Made by a program: the position numbers and the translations under genes | Shown here: positions 1 through 12,200 of the stretch, piece by piece | Layout: the number at the start of each line of letters is the position of its first letter | Position numbering within the stretch: the first letter of the stretch is position 1 | Assembly: GCA_964561455.1 (NCBI GenBank) | Contig: CAZLPS010000008.1 | Location: 1-64,000 of the forward strand | Direction: 5' to 3' | DNA: 64,000 nt | Origin: JABDGR01 sp964561455 | GTDB lineage: Bacteria > Verrucomicrobiota > Verrucomicrobiia > Opitutales > JABDGR01 | Notes under the pieces: model-generated | What the model saw: only the letters and a program-made list of their open reading frames with translations | Database searches by the model: none | What the model was told of the DNA's origin: nothing

Positions 1-53
1 AGAGCAGAGGACTCATAATCCTTTGGTTGCCGGTTCAAGTCCGGCCGGGCCCA
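1..53 (+). tRNA. tRNA with CAT anticodon (Met or Ile2), 5' end cut off by window
   Basis: The D-stem 3' side, anticodon arm, T arm and acceptor 3' strand are visible. The anticodon stem GAGGA/TCCTT closes the loop CTCATAA with CAT at 14-16. The T arm is GCCGG-TTCAAGT-CCGGC (29-45), followed by acceptor CGGGCCC and discriminator A at 53. CCA is not encoded. The 5' acceptor strand and D loop lie outside the window. CAT is shared by elongator Met, initiator Met and lysidine-modified Ile2 tRNAs. The missing 5' half prevents a firm choice, but the arm sequence resembles elongator tRNA-Met. Confidence 0.88.
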
Positions 54-144
54 CTTTTTGGAAGAGGAAGAGTTGAAAGATTTCGTCTTCGCCGTTGCTC
101 ACGTTCCTGGCGCAGCGCGAGCGCTGGCCCCACCCTCACCGGCC

Positions 145-180
145 AAGAAACGTCCGCCCACACTGGCGCATGGGCGGACG
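145..180 (-). terminator. Rho-independent terminator of the giant gene
   Basis: A perfect 10-bp inverted repeat (CGTCCGCCCA at 151-160, TGGGCGGACG at 171-180, 10-nt loop) lies 31 nt past the stop of the minus-strand giant gene. Read on the minus strand it is followed by TTTCTT. It also separates that transcript from the convergent tRNA. Confidence 0.65.
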
Positions 181-210
181 AGAAACTTGCATCACAAAAT
201 TCCGCTACGG

Positions 211-3200
211 TTATGCACGATCGTCAGCAACCGACTTGCCCGCGCTGGCTAACAGGCGCTTGCGGCGCAAACCGAGCAGGAGCATTGCGCCACCGGCCAG
301 GAGGCCCCAGGTCGAGGGCTCCGGCACCACCACAAACTCCAGCGCCGTGCCGCCATTGGCGAAGATAAATTGGCTCTGATTGAAGGTGCTGCCCGCGCCG
401 CCCGCCCAGACGTTCAGGGCCTTGAACTGGCTCAGCGACAGACCCAGGTTACGCATGTCGTTGGCCGAGGTCAGCAGTGTGTAGGTCGTCGGGTGAACGC
501 CGTCGTAGAAGCCAGTGTCTTGGAAGTCCACGTCAATTTCCGAAAGCCCGTTGCCGGCGTAGGAAACGTTGCCTTGGACGACGACCCGGTCCGAAGTGGC
601 CGTGGAATTGGCGCTGTTCAAGTGGAAGATGTTGATGGTGCTGTCCGGGTTCCAAATCAAGTTGCCCGAAATGGTCAGGACATCGAGGGCTGAGGCCGTG
701 CCGATGGTGCGGCCGGTGGCGCCGAGGTTGGCGTAGCTCATGGTTTCGTTGATACCCGGCGCCGTGCTGCCGTCGTCAATGACATCCGCGTTAATGTTGC
801 CATGGCCGCCGAGGTAGGTGCCACTGCTGACATTAACCACCGCCGCCACCTTGCCGTTGACCACCAATCCGCCGCTATTGAGGTTAAGGCTGCCGCTGTT
901 TGTGTTATTGGCCGTGAGCACCAGGATGCTGCCCGTGACGGTCACCCCCAGGCCGGGCGTGGTGCTGTAGTTGGTGTAGATGCTCTTGTAGGTCGAAGTA
1001 TTGGAAACAACCGATACGCCGGCGCCAAAGATGTTGGTGGTGCCGGTGCCGCTGATGACATTAGCGAAGGTCGTCACCGTTGGGGTGCTGGTTGATTGAT
1101 TGATGTACAGTGTGCCGTTATTGGCGATATTGCCGGGAATGCTGGGCACCGTGCCATTGTTGACATCGCCAAAGACCGCCGTGCCATTAACCCCGATGTT
1201 CGTTCCGCCGGCATAAGTATTGTTGGTGCCAAACAGGTTCAGCGTGCCCGCGTTGACGGTGATCGAGCTGCCGGCCCCAGTGAAATTCGCGCTGCCGCTC
1301 AAGTTCATGGTGCCGTTGCCCACTTTCACCAGCGAGCCCAAGCCGCTCAAATTGCCTGAGAAGGTGGTGTCACTGCCGTCGCCTTCCGTCAGCGCCACAC
1401 CGGCGGCGGTGCCGTTGGTGTTGGTCAGCACGATGCTCTTATTGCCATTCAGTTCCGCAAACGTCGCACTGGTGACCGTCGGCCCAAAGGCGAGGTTGCC
1501 GTCCCCAACGTTGTAATTCACGTCGCTGGACTGCAGGGCAAGGCTGCTGTTGACGGTGAGCGTGCCAGCCGTGATGTTCGTCTGGCCGACAAAGGTGTTG
1601 TTGCCTCCGAGGGTAAAGTTACCCGTGCCAACCTTCACCAAATTGCCGTTGCCAGACAGAATGCCGGTGTACGTCGTCGAGGTGTTGTTATTGCCCACCG
1701 TCAATCCGTTGCCGGCCAAAGCCGGGACGATCGTCGGGGCGATAACGGTACCGAAGGTCACATTGCCGCCACCGGCCAGGGAACCGATGTTGCCGTTAAG
1801 GCCACCCAGATCCAAGGTGCCATTGACCCCCACCGTCACCGCGGTATTCCCCGGCACGACGTTGGCGGACAATTGCAGGAGTTTGCCACCATTGATATTC
1901 GTGGCGCTGGTGTACGTGGTGTTCGTGCCATTCAACGCCAGAGTGCTGTTGGCATTGACGCCGTTGAGGTTGAGCGGCTCTGCGTTGCTGCCGGACGTCA
2001 ATGTCGTTTGATTGCCCAAGGTCAGCGTATCGTTGGCGTCAATTACCAGGCTGGTGTTCGTGCCATTGATGGTGATGGTGCGGTTGGTCATTGCGACGTT
2101 GCCCGCAATTTCCAAGGCGGCGGCCGTGGCATTGCCGGGCCCAATAACCAAGGCGCCGTTGGGCGCGCCGAGATTATTGTCCGCCACAATACGCACTGTC
2201 CCACCGTTGATCTTGGTCGGGCCGAAATAGGTGTTGTTACCCGAGAGGAACAAGGTGCTGACACCCAGCTTGGTCAGGGCCAGTTCGTTAAGCGCGCTGA
2301 CGGTGAAGTTACCGTTGCCGGCCCCCAACAGCCCGCTGTAGGGGTGCAGGCCGCTGCCGGCGTTGCTGTACGTAAGGGTGGAGACCAAGCCGCTCCCGCC
2401 CACGATGGCGTTATTCGCGCCCGTGCCGAGAACATTCAGGCTGCTTAAGGTCTGATTCGCGACGCCGGAGACGTTGCCAAGGACTAACACGCCGCTGCCA
2501 TTGGCGCCGTCGCCCAAATCCAGCGTCGCGCCCCCCGGCAAACGATTATTGCCGCCCGAAAGAATGAGTGAGCCACCCGCAACATCCACCACGCTAACCG
2601 TGGAATACAGTTGCGTGCCATTTATGGCAATATTGCCCGTCGCCCCAACAAAACTGCCCGACAAATTAACCGAGCCGTTAACCCCCGTAATGTTCAGCGT
2701 TCCGTTGCCAGACTTGGTAAAGGTGGAAGTGCCCGTTAACGAATTTCCAGTCGTGCTCGTGGCGGCATCAATGATGGTGCCCGGAAGGGTCAGGCTCCCG
2801 TTCGCCACATTCAAGGTCATGCCCTGGGTCATGATGATATTGCCCGAGCCCGTCGTCAAGCTGTTCGACCCGAGGTAAGAGAAGTTGCCATTCCATGTGT
2901 AGGTGTTCGCGCCGACAAGCGTCTTGGCTGAGCCGCTCGTGTTGTCAAGGTTGCCACCGTTGATGACAACCGAGCTGGTACCGAGCGCCGTGGCGTTATT
3001 CAAGTCGAGGGTAGCCGTGGCATTCAGCGTGATCGTGCCGTTAATCGAGTTATTGCCCGCCAGTACCAAGGTGCCATGGTTGATGACCGTGGGGCCATTG
3101 TAGGAATTATTGCCGGACATGATCACCGTGCCGTTGCCGACCAGGGTGATGCCCTTGTCGCTGGCGCCGGAAATCGGGCCACTGAGTGTAAACGTTGACG

Positions 3201-6200
3201 AACCGGCGATGTTGGCGGAGAGAGTGCTGTTGGCCGTGATGATCACCGGGGCGCTGATGGAGTCATTGCCTTGGGCAACAATCAGGCTGGCGATGTTGCC
3301 GCTGCCATTATCAATGGTCAGACTGCCACCGGTGCCTTGGGCGATGACGTAGGGATTCGCACTGAAGTAGGTCAGGCTGCCCACGGTCCGGCTGCCATCG
3401 AGGGTGATCGTATTGGTCCCGGAGGAGAAACCGTCCGCAAAGGTGATGGCAAAGGCGGGGCCAACGCCGCTCGGCGGCAGCGCGGACTCCGAGGAACTCG
3501 GGGTGATAAAGCTCCAGAAGGTGGAATTACCCCAGCTTCCGCCCGTCCCACCAACCCACTCATTGGGCACCAAGGTGCTGGAAAGTTGCACGGTCACCGT
3601 ATTGCCATTGCCGCTGATTCCGAAAGTGTAGCTGAAGTTGCCGAACGTTGGCTTGTTGTCCCAGACGAAGTTGGTTACGTTGGCGACGCCGTTGGTCGAG
3701 GTGATCAGCGGGTAGGTGCCCGAAGCGAACAGCGGGTTGCCGTTGGCCTGGAACAGGTCAAAATTCACGGCGTTGCCGGCAAAGTCGTCAAGGGACGAAC
3801 CCGTCAGCTGAATCTGGGTAATCCCGTTGGCTTGAGTTGTACCGGTGGCTTGGGCGCTGCCATCTTGGAAGTAGAACGGCAGGAAGGCGCCGCTGGCCAC
3901 GGTCATTGTGCCATTGACCGTGGTATGGGTGAACGAACTGCCCGATACGGTACCGGATTGGAACGTGCCGCCCGCGAGGACGGACAAAGCTGTGATGTTG
4001 GTCGGGCCGTTGCCCCGCAGGATGCCGCCGTTGTTTACCGTGATCCCGCCGCCGAATTGCGATCCACCCTCGGTGATGACATTGCCGCCACTGTTGATCA
4101 CGACGGCCTGGTTCAAACTGTTGCTGAACGAGTCAAGGGTGCCATTGTTCACCGAAATCGTGCCGCCCGTAAACCTGGAACCCGAACTGGTGGAGGTGCC
4201 CAAAATCAGCGTGGTGTTGGTGATGGTGGTATTCCCCTTGTAGGAGTTGACCGTCGTTATGCTCGGCGTGCCGAGATTAATTTGACCGCCGCCGGTGTAG
4301 GTAATGCCACCATCGGATGCACCGCCCAAGCCCGAATCCGTCGTGAAATTCTGGGTGATGGTGATGTTGTGGCCACCGGTATTGAGCACCAAGCCACCCG
4401 CCCCGACATTGGCGCTCGTGAGATTCGAAATAAAGCTCGTGCTGTCGGACTGAGCGACGATCACGCCACCGCGTGCGAGGAAGGTGCCGCTGCCGTTGGC
4501 GGTGCGGCCGATATTGCCGGAGATCAAAGTCGCGCTATTGGCTGTGCCGTTGCCCAGCACGTAGGCGCCATTGCCCGTAAACGTAGCGGAGGTGCCCGTG
4601 ACGACATCCGTAACCACATTGACATTTGAGGACAACGACAAGGCCAGACTCCCGTTCACGCCCGTAAGTACAACCGTTCCACCCGTTTGGTTCACGGTGG
4701 CCGTGCTGTTGGCCTTGCCCGTCGGTGCGCCCACCAGCAGGTCGTTTGCCGTCAGCGTATTGCCGGAGAAATTCAGCACGCTGGTATTGGCGGTGCCGAC
4801 GAGAACCTCGCCATTGGTCGTCAAGAAACTGTTGCCACTCAGACCAACATTGCCGCCGCTGCCGATCATGACCGCCGGGACATTCGCCGAAGCGACATTG
4901 GCGGTGATGGTGGAGTCGCTGAGGAAAGTGACCGGGTTGTTGATGGCCAGGCGGGCGGTGGTCGCCGCCCCGTTATCGAGTACAAAGGTGCTGCCACCCA
5001 GCAGGAGGCGGCCGTTGCCGGTGGTCGTCAGCGCAAAAGAATTGCCGGTCAAATTGCCATCCAATTCCAAAGTGCTCAAGCTATTGCCCTGGGTGATAAT
5101 CGAATCGCCGTTGAGCGTCACCGCCCCGTTGCCGAGATTGAGGTTCTTCGTACCACCGAAGGCGACGCCGCCATTCAGGTAAACGGGGTTGTTGGTCGTA
5201 AGCGCCAAGGCGCTGCCACTGTTATTGACTATCGTACCCGTGGCCAGCGTGCCATTGATGACCGTGCCATTGACCATCACGGCGGTCAGGGTGGTGCCGT
5301 TGGCCAGAGTGCCATTAAGGCTGCCGTTGTTGAAATTCCCGTGATTGACCACCGTGCCGTTGGGCAGAGTACCGTTGGTGACAGTGCCATTTACCAGGAC
5401 CCCGCTAAAGACCAGGTTGCCGTTACCCGCCGCCGTGGTGGAGTTGAAGGCCAGCGAGCCGCTGTTCAGGGCCAGAGCCCCGGTAAAGGTGTTAGTACCG
5501 CCCAAGGTCAGCGTTCCATTGCCGTTCTGCGTCACGCTGGAGGATCCAGTAATGTTAGCTGAAACATTGGCGTCGCCGGAGCTGACAATGACCGGCGTGC
5601 TGGCCAGGTTGCCACTGCCCGAGACCGTGGTGCTGTTACCCCCGATGGTCACCGTGCCCGTGGTCTGATTGCCGCCGCTCAGCGTCAGCGAAGAATTGCC
5701 CGTCGTATTCACCGCGGAAGCAAGGCTGCCTGCCAGGGTGAGATTGCCATTTTGAATCAGGGTGAGGCCCGTGTAAGTGTGGGTGCCCGTGTTGCTCAGG
5801 ACGAGATTGCCCGCGCCGGAAACCGCCAGGCCGTACCCATGGCCCGCGTCGCCAATCAAGCCGCCAAGGGTCAGGTTGGAACCGGCGACGTTGATGGTCT
5901 GGGAGGAACTCTTGAGGGTCACCGCACCGGAACCAAGCGCGAGATCCTGGCTGCCGAGGAAGTTCAAGGTGGCGTTTAGCACCAGCGGGTTATTGGCGAT
6001 GACCGTCACCGCACCACCGCTGGTATTGTCAATGTTGCCACCGTTAATCGTAAACACACTGGCGGTGTTGCCCAGCGCCGCAGCCGAATTGATATCCAGG
6101 TTGCCGGCGGCAAGAGTCAGGCCGCCCGTGAAGGTGTTGGTTCCGGAGAGCGCCAGAGTGCCGTTGCCACCGACGTTCACAGCTGCCGAGGCACTTTGGG

Positions 6201-9200
6201 CGATATTGCCGCTGACGGTCAGCGTCGAATTCGCGACGACGTTGACATTCAAGCCGCCCCCATCCACGACGGAATTCGCCGCAATGGTATCGTTGCCGTT
6301 GTTGACGGCAATGGTGCTGGCATTGCCCCCGTTGCTGAAGCTGATGAACTTGCCGGAATTGCCGACGATATTATAGGGGTTGGGGCTGGTGAAGGTCATC
6401 CCTTTAAGCAACGGGTTGACGTCCATGGTCACATTGGCCAAGGTGGGATTGAAGGCCGGGAACGTCGCCACGACGCCAGTATTGCCGGCACCAACTCCCG
6501 CCTCGCCACTAAACCAGTTGCTCGAGTTGCTCCACAAGCCATCGCCCGTGATAAACCAGCTGTAGGCCGGGGGAACCAACGCAATGTTCACATAGAGATA
6601 ATTGGTGTTGTTCCCGGCGTTTGTGACGCCAAAGAAATAAACGTCGCCCGATTGCGCATGGGTGACATTTGCGCCCGAAAGCAGACTGAGATTGGCCCCG
6701 GTCACGCCGCTCAAATTACCCGAAAACTGGGCCAGATTGTAGTAACCGGTGGTGGTCCAGGGAGTATTGAGGTTGGTCGAAATATTCGCCGAGCCATTAA
6801 ACGCATAGAAGTTGAAGGTCAAATTCGTCCCGAGTGCCAGGCTGTTCGGTTTGGTTACCACAAAACCGTTATACATGTCCGTGGTGCCCAAAGCGGTGTT
6901 GCCCGGGACCGGATTAAACGTGAAGCTGAGCAAGCCGTTGGAGGCGTTTAAGCCGCCGACGGTGAGATTACTTCCCACATAATTGCCACTGACCAGGGCC
7001 GGGCCACCAATGATGGTGGAGCCACCCGCACCGTCGGATACGACATTGTAGCCCGGAGAGACGCTGCCTTGCGTCATGGTTACAGTCCCACCGATGGAGC
7101 CGGAACCAACGAGGGCGGCCGAAGCACTGGCCAAGTTCACCGCCGTATTGCCCAGGGTGCCGGTTACGCCCAGCCGGCCGTTGGCAATGGTCGTCGTGCC
7201 CGTGTAGTTGCTGATCCCGGCCAGGGTCCACACAGTATTGCCATCCTTGACCAAATTAGTGGGAGCATGGCTGTTGGTGACGTTGGCGCTGTCGCCGATC
7301 GCCGCAGCCAGGGTGTTGATGCCGGCATAGTTGCCGGTCAAAACCAACGTCGGCGAGACCAACGAGTCCGCGACGCCCAGTGAACCCAAATTGTTGAAAT
7401 TCAATCCGCCGGTGCCGCTCGAGTCAATTGTGCCACCCGCCGACCCCACGGCCGAGGAAGTATTGCCCAAGGTAAAGAGGCGGTTGGTCGCATCACCGGT
7501 GCCCACGTATTGCAAGGTGCCACCATTCAGCACGAGGCTGCTGGCAAAAGTATTGCCCTGGCCAATGCCGCTGTTAATGCCGGCATTGGGCAAAGCCGAC
7601 AGCTTCCAGATGCCGGCGTCCAACTCGGTCGCTCCGGTGTAACTATTGTTAATCGTGTTGTGGTCCGGAATCACGGTGCCGCCCATCCAGTCCTGCACTC
7701 CGCCGGAGCCGACAATCGTGGAGTTCGGGCCACCAATCATGTCAGTCAGATTCGTTGTGATTCCCATGAGCGCAAGACGCAAGGTGCCATTGTCCTGGAT
7801 GTCGCCCGCCGCATTGCGCCAGCCGAGCGTAACATTGGATTCCTGCAGGTCGCCAACTTGCAGAATGGCGCCGGGATTGATGGTGGTAGTACCCGTCCAG
7901 GCATTGCCGATGCCGGGCGTCGCCGCATTCAGTTTGGGATCCGCGCTGGTATAGTAATAAGGTCCAGCGGCATGGTTGGCCGGGGTCGCTCCGTTGGGAT
8001 CGTTTTGCGCAACCGTCGTAAGGAGATTTAGCAAGCCGGTCATGTTGCTGATATTTGGCGACACTCCCGCAAAGACCTGCGTGCCGGCATCAATTACGAC
8101 AGTAGTGACGCTGGCGATAGGATTCCAGTCCGTGATATTGCCGCCAAAAGTGGACGTGTGACCCGCCACCCCAAAGTGCCAAGTAACGGCGCCAGCATTG
8201 GTTGTGCCGCCGGTCACGGCATTGCTCGCATCGCCATTTAATGCACCCAAACTGCTATTATGGCCTTGTTGCGAACCGACCACCGTTCCCGGAGATAGGC
8301 TTACATTGGCGTTGGTAAAGAACCCAACTCCCGAGTCAATGCGGAACCGAGAGCTGGTAAGAGTCGCATTGCCGGTAAAGCCCGTGAAGTTAACCAACGT
8401 GCCGTTAAGGGAGGTGTCCGGCTCCATGATCAGTGTCAAATTGCCCGAGCCGGTGTAGTTTCCAATAAAAGACTGCTTGGCATTGGAGAAGCCAAGCGTA
8501 GTCAGGGTCACGTTTGCTCCGGCATCAATCGTCATCTGGTTGGGCACGCCACCTACCCCGTTATAGAAAATTGTGGACGTCCCTTTCATTTCAATCCCGC
8601 CCGTAATACTTCCCAACTGGTTTCCCGCACCGCCCGTTTGGACGTTTCCAAAGCTGATATTTGTGTTGTTAATTATGGTGCCGCCGCCGTAGGTGTTCGG
8701 TACAGCGCTCGTAAAGAGCAACGTGCCGCCCCCCTGAATGATGAGCGTGCCGTTGCTGTTGCCATTATTTGCGATGACACTGCCCAAGCTCAGGACGGTA
8801 TTGGTGGGAATATTGAGCGTGCCGTTGAAGTTGCCCGCCGTACCATTGCCAATCGAGATCGTCCGATTGTTGCTGATGGCCAGGACCGGCGGATTCGTGG
8901 CATTCGGAGTCGAGCCCACCAGCAAGGCGCCGCCATTCAAGGTGATCGCGCCCGCTTGGACTTGGGTCGGCACGGTGCCCAATTGGAGGTCATTCGTAAT
9001 GCTGATGCCGCTCAGCACCGTCCCGGTGGTGCCAGCGTTGATAATGACATTCTTCGTGAGGTTGCCGGCATTGCTGCTCGCCGAGAGGGTCAATATGCCG
9101 TTGCCGCTCTTGGTCAGGTTGCCGTTGCCCGCCCGTCCAATTGGATTGGCCAGCGTGATGTTGTTGCCGTTGGTGTCAAATGTCGCGCCATTGGGATCCG

Positions 9201-12200
9201 TGAAGATGTTAAATTGGGACAAATCCGTGGTCGTGCCCTGGGCCCATTGCAGTGTGCCGCCATTGACATGGATATTGCCCAAGCCAAAATTAGTCAGGGC
9301 GGAGAACAGGATGGTGCCGGCGTTGATGGTCGTATTGCCGACGTAACCGGCAGTCGTGCTCGCGTTCAAGCCCGCCAGCGCCAGCGTGCCACCGCCCGTC
9401 TTCACCAAGTTGGCAATACTGCCGTTGCCGATATTGCCCGCCAGAGTGACAGTCAAGCCGGACGGAACATTAAACGCATTGTCCCCACTGGCGAGGGTGA
9501 TGACGCGATTGGGATAGAGCGTCGGATTGGAAAAGTCGCCCAGTTCGAGAGCGCCGCCCGCCAAAGTGATGGGCGCCAGCGCCGATTCGAGGCCGCTGCC
9601 GTTGCTGCCGCTGGTATTGGTCGCCACGACCAGCGCCGCCGCACTGGCGTTCGCAGTAATCGCGCTAAGGACATTGGCCGCCGTGGCATTTACCACGCCA
9701 TTGGCGTCCGTACCCAAAGTAACCGTTATCGTATTGCCCGAGGCCACGGCCGTCGTGTTCGCGAGGTTGCCGCTACCATTGACATACGTGACGGTGACAT
9801 TGTTACCATTCGGTCCCGCCAGAGCCGGGGTTCCCGTGGTGTTGGCGACGAAGTTGATGCCGGTATTGGCGGCCACCGTGCCGACTGCCAAATGGGCCGA
9901 CAGCGGCGTGGTGTCATTGACGGTGCTCGGATCCCATTGCACCACGCTACCCGCCAGCGCCAGCGGGCCCGCACCAAGGCTCTTGGCGTTGTTAATGATA
10001 ACGGTGCCCGCGCCCAGCGTGGTGGTGCCGTTATAGGTATTGGTGCCAAACAAGCTGACGTTACCGGCGCCAATTACCGTCAAATTAGCCGGGCCACCCG
10101 CGCCGTTGGAAATATTGCCGGCCAAAGTGACTCCCGTGTTGTTCAGGGCGTTGATGCTCAAACCAATCGGCTGCGCCAATGCCAGCGGAACATTGACCGT
10201 ATGGTTGCCACCTTGCACAAAGACGATCGCCGCGCTGCCACTGTTGTTCATCGTCAGCGCCTGGGTGCCGGCGAGCGTGTAATTGTTTGGCCCGGAGAAG
10301 GTCAGATTACCAATGGTGAAGCTACCGTCCACGTTCACCGTAACATTGCCGTTAAGGGCTTGGATGGCCGGGAACACAGCCAGTGCGCCGGGCGCATTCG
10401 GGACGATGTGCGTGGTGGCATTGCCCCACAGGGTCGTGTTACTCCAATTGCCGGTCAGGCTGGTATTGCCCGTCCACGTTCCTTGCACGGCGGTGAAACT
10501 GATGGTCGCGGCGATAATGCTGCTATTCGAGCCCAGCGGCGCCAAGGTGTATCCGAAACCGACTTGCGCCCCCAAGGGGTTTAAGTTGGTGAAGGAACCC
10601 GTCAGTGTCGCAGACGGATCCATCTGGAACATCGCATAAGTGCCCGGCGTCGTGAAGGGAATCGTTGTGCCCAACACCACAAAGTTGAAGAAGCCGCCGT
10701 TACTCGAGGTGTTAAGATTATGCAGGATGTGCACGAGGTCCGAGTTCAGGCTCGTGCCGGCAAAGGTGTGGTTGGTGCCCGTGCTCGGGTCCAGCTCGAT
10801 GTTGTAAATACCACCGGAGCCGAAGGTGAGGTTGCCCACCGTTATCGTCCCGATCACTCCATTGCCCGGGCTGAGCGTGCCATTGTTGGACAGCGTCACG
10901 TTTTGACTGATGACGCCGTTGCTGTTGATATTGCTCAGCGTGCCGTGGGTCGTGCTGTTGCCCGTCACCAATACATTCGAATTCACCAGCGTCCCATTGA
11001 TTTGGAGCGTGCCGGCGGAAACCGTGGTGGCGCCGGAATAAAGCTGGGCTCCGTCAAGGGTCCAAATGCCCGTACCGGTTTTGGTCAGCGAGGTTTGGCC
11101 CGCCCCATCATCCACGAAGATCGGCTGCATATAGCCGGACCCGGTACCCGTGAGCGTGAGGCTCTCCGCCGCGCCAGTGCCACTGACGCCCAAAACGCCG
11201 GGGTTGGCCATGGTCAATTGGGTGGAAGCCGTTACCGTCACCAGCGCCGCCGCCGAAGCATTGCTGGCAATGGCCGCCGCCACATTCGTGGCCAGATCGC
11301 CGCCATTGGCCAAGGTCACCGTGATGGCATTGCCGTTTACCGCTGTCACGGTCGTCGTCGGGCCGGTGCCTTGCACGTAAGTGATGGTCGTGTTGTTGTC
11401 CAGCACCCCGGTGGACGCTCCCGTGTAAACGAGGGAGGTCCCCGACGCAAAGGTCGTGGTATTGGATGGCGCCACTCCGGGCACGCCGCCGCCCAAGATG
11501 GAAATGACCCCGGCATCCACATTCCCGCTTACGCCCGAGGCGTCGAACGTGCCGCCGTTCGGGGATAGCGTAAACATACGCGTGGACGATCCGCCTGGCC
11601 CCACATATTGCAGCGTGCCGCCGTTGAAGATCAGGCCATTGGGCAGCGTGGACGGGGCACCCAGTGGGCTGTTCACATAACTGTTACCGATAAAGTTCGT
11701 CTGGAGCGTGCCCGACGTCAAAATCGTCGTGCCGGTATAGTTGTTACTTCCGTTCAGCGCCAAAACTCCAGTGCCGCGCTGCTCCACATTGCCGGTGCCG
11801 GTAATCTGATTCTTGACGTTGTAGTTGTCACTACGATCAAAGGCCAGGAGCGCCGTGTCCACCACGGTGCTGGCTACACCATTTAAGCCAATCCCCAACT
11901 GACCCGAAGCAGTACCGTTGCCAATTTGCAATACGCCCCCGGCTATAAAGGTGTTGCCCTCATTCAAGTTGTTATTAGTCCAAACCCATGTGCCCGTACC
12001 GACCTTGCTTACGCTAGTGGTCGTGCTATTCGAGTCGTTCAAGATGCCATTCCAAGTGGAGAGCGGGTGATTAAGGCCGCCTGTCACGTACGTTACTTGC
12101 CCATTTATGTTGCTCACATTAATGCCGCCTTGGCTTAATTGGCCTTCACCACCCAGGAAGGTTCCGGAAGTGCCGCCGGTGAGGTCGCCAAAGTAGACAT

